A stretch of DNA of 64,000 nucleotides from Streptomyces flavotricini (GTDB lineage Bacteria; Actinomycetota; Actinomycetes; Streptomycetales; Streptomycetaceae), in assembly GCF_020639365.1 (NCBI RefSeq), contig NZ_JAINUL010000001.1, forward strand, positions 4,487,354 through 4,551,353, given 5' to 3'. Below are positions 49,269-58,334 of the stretch, piece by piece (position 1 is the first letter of the stretch; every line of letters begins with the position of its first letter). The notes beneath the pieces were generated by a model. That model was given only the letters and a program-made list of their open reading frames with translations, was not told the DNA's origin and searched no databases. The position numbers and the translations under genes are program-made.

Positions 49269-51296
49269 ATGGAAGAGCCGCGTCGCCTCGGCGGCCGGTA
49301 CGAGCTGAGCCACGTGCTCGGCCGCGGTGGCATGGCCGAGGTCTACCTCGCCCACGACACCCGGCTCGGCCGTACCGTCGCCGTCAAGACCCTGCGCGCC
49401 GACCTCGCCCGCGACCCGTCCTTCCAGGCCCGGTTCCGTCGCGAGGCCCAGTCGGCCGCGTCGCTCAACCACCCGGCGATCGTCGCGGTCTACGACACCG
49501 GCGAGGACTACGTCGACAACATCTCCATCCCGTACATCGTGATGGAGTACGTCGACGGCTCCACCCTGCGCGAGCTCCTGCACTCCGGGCGCAAGCTGCT
49601 GCCCGAGCGCACCCTGGAAATGACCATCGGCATCCTCCAGGCCCTCGAGTACTCGCACCGCGCCGGCATCGTGCACCGTGACATCAAGCCCGCCAACGTG
49701 ATGCTCACCCGCACCGGCCAGGTCAAGGTCATGGACTTCGGCATCGCCCGCGCCATGGGCGACTCCGGCATGACCATGACGCAGACCGCGGCCGTCATCG
49801 GCACCGCCCAGTACCTCTCCCCGGAGCAGGCCAAGGGCGAGCAGGTCGACGCGCGCTCCGACCTCTACTCCGCGGGCTGCCTGCTGTACGAACTCCTCAG
49901 CGTCCGGCCGCCGTTCATCGGCGACTCCCCGGTCGCCGTCGCGTACCAGCACGTACGGGAAGAACCGCAGCCGCCGTCGAACTTCGACCCCGAGATCACG
50001 CCCGAGATGGACGCGATCGTGCTGAAGGCGCTGGTCAAGGACCCCGACTACCGCTACCAGTCCGCCGACGAGATGCGCGCCGACATCGAGGCCTGCCTCG
50101 ACGGCCAGCCCGTCGCCGCCGCGGCGGCCATGGGCGCGCCCGGCTACGGCTACCCCGACCAGGGCCACGGGTACGGACACCAGGGCTACGACCAGCCCAC
50201 CACCGCCCTGCGCACGGCCGACTCCGGCCAGACCTCCATGCTCCCGCCGATGCCCCCGGGCGACGGCGGTTACGGCTACGGGGACCAGGGCCAGGGCGGC
50301 TACGACCAGGGCGGCCACGGCCGCCGTCAGCAGAAGAAGAGCAAGGCCTCGACGATCCTGCTGGTCACGGCCGGCATCCTCGTCCTGGTCGGCGCGATCC
50401 TCATCGGCCGCTCCCTCTTCAGCAACAACGCCGACAACCGGCCCAACGTGCCCAAGCTCATCGGACAGACCCTCGAACAGGCGCAGAAGACCGGTGACAA
50501 CGTCGGCCTCAAGGTCGAGAAGGAAGCCGACGAGGCCTGCGACAACCAGCCCAAGGGCAACGTCTGCTCGCAGAACCCGGAGCCCGACACCAAGGCCGAC
50601 AAGGGTTCGACGGTCAAGGTCAAGATCTCCTCGGGCGCCCCGAACCTGCCGGTGCCCAACGTCGTCAACCTGACGTTCGACGACGCCGAGAAGGCGCTCA
50701 AGGACAAGGGCTTCGTCGTCGAGAAGAAGACCCAGGAGTCCGAACGGCCCGCCGGCACCGTCCTGGACCAGGACCCGAAGAGCGGCCAGGCCCAGAAGGG
50801 CTCGACCGTCACGCTGACCGTCGCCAAGGAGCAGGCCAAGTCCGAGATGCCGGACCTCCTCGGGAAGACCCGCGAGCAGGCGATCAAGGCGCTGAACGAC
50901 GCCAAGCTCAAGCTCGGCAGCCAGACGGAGGTCGACTCCCCCGGAGCCGCGCCGAAGACGATCGTCCAGCAGCAGTACCAGCCGGGCGAGCAGCTCGCGG
51001 TGGGCACGACGGTCAACGTCCAGATCGCCAAGGCCTCGCAGCAGACCCAGGTGCCGCAGCTGATCGGCAAGACGGTCGCCCAGGCCAAGGCGGACCTCGC
51101 GACCCGGGGCCTGAACCTCCAGGTCATCGCGGGCCCGACGGACGACAAGGCGGTCATCGTGGCGACCGATCCCCAGGCGGGCACCCCCGTCGAAGGGGGC
51201 CGGGTGATCAACGTCCAGACGCTGGGCGGCCAGCAGAACGGCGGCAACGACGGCGGGACGCTCTTCGGCGGCCTGTCGGGCGGCGGCCGGCGCTAG
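49269..51296 (+). CDS. pknB: PASTA-domain Ser/Thr kinase PknB
   Basis: The 675-residue receptor kinase has its catalytic domain at residues 11-275 (LGRGGMAEVYLAHD, VAVKTL, VHRDIKPANVML, VMDFGIARA, SPEQAKGEQVDARSD). A Gly/Tyr/Gln-rich linker leads to one membrane span at about 357-378. Four PASTA repeats at about 390-665 each open with a hydrophobic x-P-x-L/V-x-G/N motif (NVPKLIGQ, PVPNVVNL, EMPDLLGK, QVPQLIGK). They bind muropeptides or lipid II. The ATG at 49269 is in its own transcription context after a 215-bp gap. It is the probable partner of PstP upstream. Confidence 0.96.
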   Translation: MEEPRRLGGRYELSHVLGRGGMAEVYLAHDTRLGRTVAVKTLRADLARDPSFQARFRREAQSAASLNHPAIVAVYDTGEDYVDNISIPYIVMEYVDGSTLRELLHSGRKLLPERTLEMTIGILQALEYSHRAGIVHRDIKPANVMLTRTGQVKVMDFGIARAMGDSGMTMTQTAAVIGTAQYLSPEQAKGEQVDARSDLYSAGCLLYELLSVRPPFIGDSPVAVAYQHVREEPQPPSNFDPEITPEMDAIVLKALVKDPDYRYQSADEMRADIEACLDGQPVAAAAAMGAPGYGYPDQGHGYGHQGYDQPTTALRTADSGQTSMLPPMPPGDGGYGYGDQGQGGYDQGGHGRRQQKKSKASTILLVTAGILVLVGAILIGRSLFSNNADNRPNVPKLIGQTLEQAQKTGDNVGLKVEKEADEACDNQPKGNVCSQNPEPDTKADKGSTVKVKISSGAPNLPVPNVVNLTFDDAEKALKDKGFVVEKKTQESERPAGTVLDQDPKSGQAQKGSTVTLTVAKEQAKSEMPDLLGKTREQAIKALNDAKLKLGSQTEVDSPGAAPKTIVQQQYQPGEQLAVGTTVNVQIAKASQQTQVPQLIGKTVAQAKADLATRGLNLQVIAGPTDDKAVIVATDPQAGTPVEGGRVINVQTLGGQQNGGNDGGTLFGGLSGGGRR

Positions 51297-51321
51297 TCGG
51301 CACTCTTTCCCCCAGAGACGC

Positions 51322-51369
51322 GGAAAAGCCCCTGTGGGCGGCCTCAGAGCCGCTCACGGGGGCTTTCCC
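51322..51369. terminator. Bidirectional terminator between pknB and sortase gene
   Basis: A long stem with arms GGAAAaGCCCC...GGGCGGC and GCCGC...GGGGGCTTTCC encloses a CTCAGA loop, between two convergent genes. Confidence 0.85.
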
Positions 51370-51398
51370 GTATCAGCCGTCCCAGAGGTCCCCGTGCG

Positions 51399-52115
51399 TC
51401 AGCGCAGCTCCGCCGGGAGCGTCCGCTGCGCGTCCACCTTCTCCGTGCGCACCAGCTCGCCCCACACGACGTACCGGAACTTCGACGTGTACACCGGCGT
51501 GCAGGTCGTCAGCGTGATGAAGCGGCCAGGCGCCGTCCGCCCCGACTCCTTCGGGACCGCCGAGATCACGTCCACGTTGTACTTCGACGTCTGGCGCAGC
51601 TCCGCGAAGACCTTGTACACGTACCAGGTGTCGCGCGTCTCGAAGACGACCGCGTCCCCGTTCTTCACCTTGTCGATGTTGTGGAACTTGGCGCCGTGCC
51701 CGTCCCGGTGCGCCGCGAGCGAGAAGTTCCCCGAGGCCTCCCACGGCAGGGCCGCCTTCACGGGGTCCGTGTAGTACCCGGCCACGCCGTCGTCGAGGAC
51801 GTCCGGCGCCGTGCCCTTCTTGACCAGGACCTCGCCGTTCTTCATCGCCGGCACGTGCAGGAAGCCGATGCCGTCCATGGTGTCCAGCGCCCCCGGCGCC
51901 GCGGACCCGTTCGCCCCCGGGGCCGTCTGCCACTGCTGGCGGACCTCGTTGCCGCGCGCCTGCGCCTGCCGGTCGGCGAGCACGTTCGTCCACCACAGCG
52001 AGTACGCGACGAACAGGCCGAGGACGAGGCCCACGGTGATCAGGAACTCGCCCAGCAGGCTCAGGAAACCGGCGAGCACACTGCGGTTCTGGGGCGGCGA
52101 CGCGGCACGTGACAC
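51399..52115 (-). CDS. Class E sortase (first of three)
   Basis: The 238-residue sortase has an N-terminal anchor (LLGEFLITVGLVLGLFVAYSLWW) and a catalytic beta barrel. The active-site His is in SLAAHRDGHG, the nucleophilic Cys in TLTTCTPVYTSKFRYVVWG, with the Arg a few residues on. The His motif reads AAHR where class E enzymes usually have AGHR. Class E sortases attach LAXTG proteins such as chaplins to the wall. The GTG at 52115 lies 13 bases after the next sortase stop; a longer start at 52157 would overlap that gene. Confidence 0.9.
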   Translation of the reverse strand: MSRAASPPQNRSVLAGFLSLLGEFLITVGLVLGLFVAYSLWWTNVLADRQAQARGNEVRQQWQTAPGANGSAAPGALDTMDGIGFLHVPAMKNGEVLVKKGTAPDVLDDGVAGYYTDPVKAALPWEASGNFSLAAHRDGHGAKFHNIDKVKNGDAVVFETRDTWYVYKVFAELRQTSKYNVDVISAVPKESGRTAPGRFITLTTCTPVYTSKFRYVVWGELVRTEKVDAQRTLPAELR

Positions 52116-52128
52116 TGCTTGTTCGTCC

Positions 52129-52941
52129 TTACGGGCTGGCCAGCGCGGGCGGAGCACCCTGGCTGCGGGGGCGTTCGTCGGTCATCCTGCCCCATACGAT
52201 CATCCGGTAGGTGCTGGTGAACTCAGGGGTGCAGGTCGTCAGCGTGATGTACCGGCCCGGGGCGGTGAAACCCGAACCCACCGGCACCGGTTTGATCACC
52301 GAGACGTTCGCCGGCGGGGTCTGCGCCAGCGACGAGGTGACCTCGTACGTGTAGTACGCGTCCCGCGTCTCGACCACGACCGGGTCCCCCGGCACCAGCC
52401 GGTTGATGAAGCGGAACGGTTCGCCATGGGTGTTGCGGTGGCCCGCCAGCGCGAAATTGCCCTGCTTGTCCGCCGGCATCGCCGACTTCAGCGCGCCGTC
52501 CGCGTAGTGCCCGACCATGCCCTTGTCGAGCACCTTCGGCTTGCTGACGCCCTCGGCCACCGGCACCTTCACGTCCAGCTTCGGGATGTGGAGGATCGCG
52601 AAGCCCTCCCCGGGTTCGAACGCCGAGACCTGCGGGGCGGCGGCCCCGCCGGGGTCGCGTTCCCAGTTCTGCCGCAGCGAGCCGGCCGCCCCGTCCGCCG
52701 TCCGCTCCGCCAGTACGTTCGTGTACCAGAGCTGGTAGGCGACGAACAGCAGCATCACCACGCCCACCGTGATGAACAGCTCACCGGCGAGCCGGCTCGC
52801 CACGACCACCGGACCGCCCGACGCGGGCCGCCTGCGCCGACGGCCCCCGCTGCGCCTGCGCGTGCGCCTCGCGGCCTCCTGAGCTGCCCTGCGCCGCGCG
52901 GCCCGGCCCTCCGTGGGCGCGGACGGCGCGACCGCGGTCAC
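52129..52941 (-). CDS. Class E sortase (second of three)
   Basis: The 270-residue sortase has a very basic N-terminus (RRRAAQEAARRTRRRSGGRRRR) ahead of one membrane helix (GELFITVGVVMLLFVAYQLWY). The barrel carries FALAGHRNTHG and TLTTCTPEFTSTYRMIVWG, so His, Cys and Arg are all present. The GTG at 52941 overlaps the stop of pabA (GTGA), coupling sortase expression to a folate/tryptophan gene. Substrates with LAXTG tails are not in the window. Confidence 0.92.
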   Translation of the reverse strand: MTAVAPSAPTEGRAARRRAAQEAARRTRRRSGGRRRRRPASGGPVVVASRLAGELFITVGVVMLLFVAYQLWYTNVLAERTADGAAGSLRQNWERDPGGAAAPQVSAFEPGEGFAILHIPKLDVKVPVAEGVSKPKVLDKGMVGHYADGALKSAMPADKQGNFALAGHRNTHGEPFRFINRLVPGDPVVVETRDAYYTYEVTSSLAQTPPANVSVIKPVPVGSGFTAPGRYITLTTCTPEFTSTYRMIVWGRMTDERPRSQGAPPALASP

Positions 52942-53576
52942 GCGACGGCCTTGCCCACCACCGGGGCCAGCCCCACCGAGCGCTCGACGGCCCCCGCGTC
53001 CCCGCAGCGCACCAGCCAGTTCGCGAGCATCCGGTGGCCCCACTCGGTCAGCACCGACTCGGGGTGGAACTGCACGCCCTCGACGTCGTGCTCCCGGTGC
53101 CGCAGCCCCATGATGATCCCGTCCTCGGTGCGCGCGGTGACCTCCAGCACGTCGGGCAGGGTCGCCGGCTCGGCCGCGAGCGAGTGGTAGCGGGTCGCGG
53201 TGAAGGGCGAGGGCAGCCCCTCGAAGACGCCGAGGCCCTCGTGCACCACCGGCGAGGTCTTCCCGTGCAGCAGTTCGGGCGCCCGGTCCACGACGCCGCC
53301 GTACGCGACGGCCATGGACTGCATGCCGAGGCACACGCCGAAGACCGGGACACCGGTGTCGGCGCAGTGGCGGACCATGTCGACGCAGACGCCCGCCTGC
53401 TCCGGAGTACCCGGTCCGGGCGACAGCAGCACGCCGTCGAAGCCGTCCTGCGCGTGGGCGAGTTCGACCTCGTCGTTGCGCAGCACCTCGCACTCGGCGC
53501 CGAGCTGGTACAGGTACTGGACCAGGTTGAAGACAAAGCTGTCGTAGTTGTCGACAACCAGAATGCGCGCGCTCAC
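52938..53576 (-). CDS. pabA: Aminodeoxychorismate/anthranilate synthase glutamine amidotransferase subunit
   Basis: The 212-residue class I amidotransferase opens with ILVVDNYDSFVFNLVQYL and has LLSPGPGTPEQAG, the nucleophile GVCLGMQSMAVAYGG and the His-Glu pair in GVQFHPESVLTEWG. It supplies ammonia to PabB or TrpE. Which one is not decidable from sequence; the same locus is called trpG in M. tuberculosis. The GTG at 53576 overlaps the stop of a small membrane protein gene (GTGA), and its own stop overlaps a sortase gene. Confidence 0.92.
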   Translation of the reverse strand: MSARILVVDNYDSFVFNLVQYLYQLGAECEVLRNDEVELAHAQDGFDGVLLSPGPGTPEQAGVCVDMVRHCADTGVPVFGVCLGMQSMAVAYGGVVDRAPELLHGKTSPVVHEGLGVFEGLPSPFTATRYHSLAAEPATLPDVLEVTARTEDGIIMGLRHREHDVEGVQFHPESVLTEWGHRMLANWLVRCGDAGAVERSVGLAPVVGKAVA

Positions 53577-53749
53577 GGAGTGGCTCCCGATCCCTCGTCC
53601 ACCGTTACGTCGTTGAACGGCAGGAGCGGCTCGGCCCACGGGAAGACGTACTGGAAGAGCACGAAGACCACTCCGAGGACCAGTACGAGAGAGATCACCG
53701 CGCGAACCCACGCGTTGCCCGGCAGATGCCGCCAGATCCAGCCGTACAT
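53573..53749 (-). CDS. Small membrane protein, 58 residues, unknown function
   Basis: A short gene reads MYGWIWRHLPGNAWVRAVIS at its start, followed by a membrane helix LVLVLGVVFVLFQYVFPW. An acidic outer tail ends NDVTVDEGSGATP. The ATG at 53749 is preceded by GATAGGAAA, and the stop overlaps the pabA GTG by four bases, which supports real translation. A position between pabA and sortase genes suggests a role at the envelope, perhaps with the sortases. I do not recognise the family by name. Confidence 0.75.
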   Translation of the reverse strand: MYGWIWRHLPGNAWVRAVISLVLVLGVVFVLFQYVFPWAEPLLPFNDVTVDEGSGATP

Positions 53750-53838
53750 GCCGTCTGTTTCCTATCCGTCCACGATCGACCAACGCACCGCGGGGGCGGT
53801 ACGCGAACAGACTAAAGGCAGCGGCCCGGCCGGGTGGG

Positions 53839-54630
53839 TCAGCTCGGCAAACCCTCGGGCCGCCCCTGGGCGACCGTGCGGGTCTGCGTCAGCTCCGCCC
53901 AGACGACCAGCCGGTGGCTGTGGCCCCACTCCGGATCGCAGGTCGTGAGCGTCAGGTACCGCCCGGGCCCGGTGAAGGGGGACCGGGGCGGCACGGGGTC
54001 GACCACCCCGATGTCGGTGGGCACGGTGCGCAGCGGCTCGCTGCGGACGGTGTACGTGTACCAGGCCGTCGCGTCCTTGAGGATCACGGCGTCTCCGGGG
54101 CGCAGCTCGGGGAAGTCCTTGAAGGGGTCCCCGTAGGTCCTGCGGTGTCCGGCGACCGAGAAGTTCCCGGTGCCGCCGAGGCGGGCGGTGCCCTCGTAGT
54201 GGCCGAGGCCCTTCTTCAGCACCTCGGCGGCGGTGCCTTCCAGGACCGGCTTGTTCCAGTCCGTGCCGAAGCGCGGGACGTACATCTCGGCGAAGGCCCG
54301 GCCGGGCGGGTATCCGGGCCGCTCCTGCGCCGGCGGCCCGGTCTGCGGGGGCGGTGTCGGCTGCTGCGGGGCGGCGGGGGTGGGGGCGGGGGTGGGGGCG
54401 GGGCCGGCGGGCGCGGCGGCCGGCGCCGCGGCCCAGCGGTCGCGCATGCGGGCCATCTCCCCGTCCATGGCCCGGTCGGCCTTGACCCCGGTCCACAGCA
54501 GTACGTACGCCACGAACAGCACGATCAGCGTGCCCGCCGTCAGGCACACCTCGCTGAACGTCCGCACCGCCAGGCGCAGTACGACGTCACGGCGTACTGC
54601 TCGCGGAGGTGGCGTCCAGCGGCTTCGCAT
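53839..54630 (-). CDS. Class E sortase (third of three)
   Basis: The 263-residue sortase has a membrane helix at about 27-47 (EVCLTAGTLIVLFVAYVLLW), a Pro/Ala-rich spacer at about 68-105 and a catalytic barrel with FSVAGHRRTYG and TLTTCDPEWGHSHRLVVWA (His, Cys, Arg). The ATG at 54630 overlaps the DUF881 gene by 44 bases. A GTG at 54567 would avoid the overlap but leaves almost no N-terminus before the helix. The long spacer may let the enzyme reach further into the wall than its two neighbours. Confidence 0.88.
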   Translation of the reverse strand: MRSRWTPPPRAVRRDVVLRLAVRTFSEVCLTAGTLIVLFVAYVLLWTGVKADRAMDGEMARMRDRWAAAPAAAPAGPAPTPAPTPAAPQQPTPPPQTGPPAQERPGYPPGRAFAEMYVPRFGTDWNKPVLEGTAAEVLKKGLGHYEGTARLGGTGNFSVAGHRRTYGDPFKDFPELRPGDAVILKDATAWYTYTVRSEPLRTVPTDIGVVDPVPPRSPFTGPGRYLTLTTCDPEWGHSHRLVVWAELTQTRTVAQGRPEGLPS

Positions 54631-55375
54631 AGTGGAGGTCCACTGTGCCGGAGTAGCCGGGGAGTGTCAGCTCCTTGTGCTCGTCCACTTTCCAGCCCAG
54701 CCCGTAGGCCGACACGTACAGCTGGTAGTTCTGCAGGGCCGGGGAGGCCGCCAGCGCCTTGCGCAGGGCGGCCGGGTCCCCGACCGCGCTCACCTTGTAC
54801 GGGGGCGAGTAGACGCGGCCCTGGAGGATCAGCGTGTTGCCGACGCAGCGCACCGCGCTGGTGGAGATCAGCCGCTGGTCCATGACCTGGATGCCCTCGG
54901 CGCCGCCCTGCCACAGGGCGTTCACGACGGCCTGGAGGTCCTGCTGGTGGATCACCAGGTCGTTGGGCTGCGGCTCGGGCACGTTGGGGATGCGGGCGGT
55001 GGCGTTCGGCGGGGCGTCGTTCAGGGTGACCGTGAGCCCCTTGCCGGTCAGCGGCTCGGTGCCCGAGGCGGCCCGCAGCGCGGCCAGCTTGGCGTCCTCC
55101 GCCTTGGTGCTGCCGTCGTCGCGCTCGGCGAGGGTGTCCACCCGGCCGCGGACGGCGGCGGTGCTCTGTTCGAGCAGCGCGTTGTTCTGGCTGCGCTCGT
55201 GGATGAGGTCCGAGAGCTTGAGGAGCGAGGCGTCCGTCCGGATGTTCGTACCCTTGGAGGTGTTGAAGCTGGTGACGAAGATGAGACCGGCCAGGGCGAA
55301 AACGGCGGCCGTCAGCAGCCGGACCGGCCTGGCCCGGCGACGGGGACCCGCGGAGGAGTCGTCGGAATTGCTCAA
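54587..55375 (-). CDS. DUF881 membrane protein (Rv0012-like)
   Basis: The 262-residue protein has one N-terminal membrane helix (RLLTAAVFALAGLIFVTSF), a coiled-coil stretch (LSDLIHERSQNNALLEQSTAAVRGRVDTL) and an outer DUF881 domain (GLTVTLNDAPP, LVIHQQDLQAVVNALWQGGAEGIQVMDQRL, AVGDPAALRKALAAS). Proteins of this family sit beside crgA in many actinobacteria and are linked by context to division or envelope growth. The TTG at 55375 is preferred for AGGAG nine bases upstream; GTG 55399 is the longer option. Confidence 0.82.
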   Translation of the reverse strand: MSNSDDSSAGPRRRARPVRLLTAAVFALAGLIFVTSFNTSKGTNIRTDASLLKLSDLIHERSQNNALLEQSTAAVRGRVDTLAERDDGSTKAEDAKLAALRAASGTEPLTGKGLTVTLNDAPPNATARIPNVPEPQPNDLVIHQQDLQAVVNALWQGGAEGIQVMDQRLISTSAVRCVGNTLILQGRVYSPPYKVSAVGDPAALRKALAASPALQNYQLYVSAYGLGWKVDEHKELTLPGYSGTVDLHYAKPLDATSASSTP

Positions 55376-55466
55376 CGTACCCTTCTCCTTCAACGCCACA
55401 GGTCCACTACGCTAACGGACGCCCGGGGCAGGCAAGGTCCCCAGCGCATCGACAGGAGAGCCCCTC

Positions 55467-55721
55467 GTGCCGAAGTCACGTATCCGCAAGAAGGACGACT
55501 ACACGCCGCCGCCGGCGAAGCAGGCGCAGCAGATCAGGCTGGGGAGCCGCGGCTGGGTCGCCCCGGTCATGCTGGCGTTCTTCCTGATCGGTCTCGCGTG
55601 GATCGTCGTCTTCTACGTGACCGAGACCCAGCTGCCGATCGAGGCGCTGGGCAACTGGAACATCGTGGTCGGATTCGGCTTCATCGCGGCGGGATTCGGC
55701 GTGTCCACGCAGTGGAAGTGA
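55467..55721 (+). CDS. crgA: Cell division protein CrgA
   Basis: The 84-residue CrgA has a basic N-terminus PKSRIRKKDDYTPPP, a first helix (WVAPVMLAFFLIGLAWIVVFYV) and, after LPIEALGNWN, a second helix (IVVGFGFIAAGFGVS). CrgA coordinates growth and septation and influences FtsZ in Streptomyces. The GTG at 55467 follows GACAGGAGAG. It is divergent from the DUF881 gene and followed by a DnaA-box cluster. Confidence 0.96.
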   Translation: MPKSRIRKKDDYTPPPAKQAQQIRLGSRGWVAPVMLAFFLIGLAWIVVFYVTETQLPIEALGNWNIVVGFGFIAAGFGVSTQWK

Positions 55722-55783
55722 CCGGCCCCTGATCAGTCGCCGCAAGCACAGGCGCACCAGGTCCGGCAAGCTCTCCCCATGAG

Positions 55784-55847
55784 TTATCCACAGCGTCATC
55801 CACACCTGAGGAAAAGACAGAAGATCTGTGGATAACTCTGTGGAGTG
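55784..55847. promoter_or_regulatory. Cluster of DnaA boxes between crgA and rhomboid gene
   Basis: Two exact DnaA boxes face each other: TTATCCACA at 55784-55792 and its inverse TGTGGATAA at 55827-55835. One-mismatch TCATCCACA lies at 55796-55804 and a weak TGTGGAGTG at 55839-55847. The 140-bp region between convergent crgA and rhomboid genes holds no gene and is AT-richer than average. Confidence 0.7.
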
Positions 55848-55862
55848 TTGACGCCGGTGTGA

Positions 55863-56738
55863 TCAGGTGAGTTCGGCCGTACGCACCAGGACCACCGCCG
55901 CTGCCAGCAGGAACGCCGCCGCGCAGGTCCCCCATTGGATCAGTGTGCGCGTCCTGCCGGCGGCCGGTCCGACCATGCCCAGACCGACCAGCAGGCCGGT
56001 CACCAGGCCCCCGATGTGGGCCTGCCAGGACACGGACAGGCTGCCGCCGAAGGGCACGAAGGTCAGCACCAGCATCAGCACGACCATGGTGATCACCGGC
56101 CGCATCTCGTAGCGCAGACGGCGCACCAGCACGACGGTCGCGCCGAGCAGGCCGAAGATCGCGCCGGAGGCGCCGAGGGTCGGCGTGTTCGGCGCCGTCA
56201 GCAGATAGACGAGGGCGCTTCCGCCCAGGCCGGACAGCACGTACACGGCGAGGTAGCGGACCCGGCCCAGAGCCGCCTCCAGCGGGCCGCCGATCACCCA
56301 CAGGGCCAGCATGTTGCCCCCGATGTGCCACCACTCCACGTGCAGGAACACCGAGCTCAGCAGCCGGTGGTACTGGCCGGTGGAGACCCCTTCGACGGGG
56401 CCGCCGAAGTATTCGACGTACCGCCCGAGCAGCTCCAGCTGCACGACGACCGCCGGTGCCAGCATGCCCACCAGGAACACCGCGGCGTTGATCCCGATGA
56501 GGATCTTGGTGACGAGGTGCGGGTCGGCGGCGACCACTCCGCCCGCCACGGTGCGCGGCACGCTCGCGGCCGGGGCGTGCCCCGTGCCGGAGCCGTCACG
56601 GACGCATTCGGGGCACTGGAAGCCGACCGAGGCGCTGATCATGCACTCGGGGCAGATGGGGCGCTCGCAGCGCGTGCAGCGGATCCCCGTGTCGCGGTCC
56701 GGGTGGCGGTAGCAGCCCGGCAGACGGTCGGTGTCCAT
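55863..56738 (-). CDS. Rhomboid-family intramembrane serine protease with N-terminal zinc motif
   Basis: The 291-residue protein has an N-terminal zinc-binding B-box-like module (CYRHPDRDTGIRCTRCERPICPECM...CPECV) and about seven membrane helices. It has the rhomboid marks HVEWWHIGGNMLALWVIGGPLE, catalytic Ser in GASGAIFGLLGA and catalytic His in WQAHIGGLVTG. This arrangement is standard for actinobacterial rhomboids. It cleaves membrane substrates within the bilayer; substrates are unknown. The ATG at 56738 opens the Cys-rich module. Confidence 0.92.
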   Translation of the reverse strand: MDTDRLPGCYRHPDRDTGIRCTRCERPICPECMISASVGFQCPECVRDGSGTGHAPAASVPRTVAGGVVAADPHLVTKILIGINAAVFLVGMLAPAVVVQLELLGRYVEYFGGPVEGVSTGQYHRLLSSVFLHVEWWHIGGNMLALWVIGGPLEAALGRVRYLAVYVLSGLGGSALVYLLTAPNTPTLGASGAIFGLLGATVVLVRRLRYEMRPVITMVVLMLVLTFVPFGGSLSVSWQAHIGGLVTGLLVGLGMVGPAAGRTRTLIQWGTCAAAFLLAAAVVLVRTAELT

Positions 56739-56864
56739 CGGTCCCCTCGATCAGCGGCGGGGCGGGCGGTGCACCCCGCCGGTCGTCCGGCTGTGGCCCC
56801 ATCGGTTCCCACGCAAGCAGGACGGACGGGCGGGTCGGAAAGGTTCCCGGGGCGGCGCGGGCGG

Positions 56865-57392
<528 letters not shown>

Positions 57393-57567
57393 GGATCTGC
57401 CTTCCATAGTCATCACTGTCGGTTCCAGATCCTCCCACGGAGCGCTGCGCGGCACAGAAATCCTCCACCCGTATGCCCTGTCACGCATGCCGCCCGGCGG
57501 TATGGCAGGCATGATCCGACAAAGGGTGGAAAGGTGAACTGTGTCCGCCACCGAGGAGGAGGATCCT

Positions 57568-58251
57568 GTGACCCGCAAGGACAGCGTGCACCTGGCCGCC
57601 GAAAGCGCCAGGGAATCGGCGAGGCACGCAGCGGAAGCGGTGGCGCCGTACGCAGCGGCCGCCAGGGAAGCCGCTGCGCACTACGCGGCCGAGGCGAACG
57701 AGCGGCTGGCACCGAAGGTCTCGTACGTGACCGCCGAGGCCGCCCGGCAGGCCCGTACGGCGTACGACGAGCATCTGCACCCGAGGATGAGAGCGGCCCG
57801 CACGCACGTGCCCCCGAACGTGGACCGGGCGGCGACGATGGCCGTGCACCAAACGCGCCGCGCGGCGCGGCAGGCGGCCGATTACACGCAGCCGAAGCTG
57901 GAGAGCGCTCTGGCCGCGGCCCAGCCGGTGGCCGAGGAGGCCGCGTCCCGGTCGGCGGCGGCCCTGGCGGCGCTGCGCGGCCAGGTGTCGGCCAAGGAGG
58001 TCCAGCGGCTGGTGAAGCGCCACGAGCGGCGGTGCCGGGCCGGCCGGGCGTTCAAGTACGTGGCCGTGGTCGGCCTGGTGGCCGGCGCCGCGTACATGGC
58101 GTGGCGGTGGTGGGACCAGCAGTCGAACCCGGACTGGCTCGTCGAGCCGCCGGCCGCCACGGAACTGTCGCGCGAGCGCGAGCAGGCCAGCTTCGACGAC
58201 GAGCTGGCGGCGAAGGAGCGCGAGTCCTCCTCGGGCCCGGCGGACGAGTGA
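57568..58251 (+). CDS. DUF5324-family membrane-associated protein
   Basis: The 227-residue Ala/Arg-rich protein is predicted mostly helical at residues 5-150 (repeated ESARESARHAAEAVAPYAAAAREAA heptads). One membrane helix at about 163-182 (YVAVVGLVAGAAYMAWRWW) and a short acidic tail follow. It belongs to the Streptomyces DUF5324 group, with no known function. The GTG at 57568 follows GAGGAGGAGG; a longer start at 57541 includes that ribosome site. Divergent from ppiA. Confidence 0.75.
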   Translation: MTRKDSVHLAAESARESARHAAEAVAPYAAAAREAAAHYAAEANERLAPKVSYVTAEAARQARTAYDEHLHPRMRAARTHVPPNVDRAATMAVHQTRRAARQAADYTQPKLESALAAAQPVAEEAASRSAAALAALRGQVSAKEVQRLVKRHERRCRAGRAFKYVAVVGLVAGAAYMAWRWWDQQSNPDWLVEPPAATELSREREQASFDDELAAKERESSSGPADE

Positions 58252-58290
58252 GCGGACCCTGACCGCGGGACGGTTGCCGACCGCGGACGA

Positions 58291-58327
58291 CGAGAGGGCC
58301 CGGATCCGTCGGATCCGGGCCCTCTCG
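58291..58327. terminator. Bidirectional terminator, 17-bp perfect stem
   Basis: Arms 58291-58307 and 58311-58327 pair perfectly across a three-base GTC loop, between convergent DUF5324 and LysM genes. Confidence 0.92.
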
Positions 58328-58334
58328 CGCGTCG

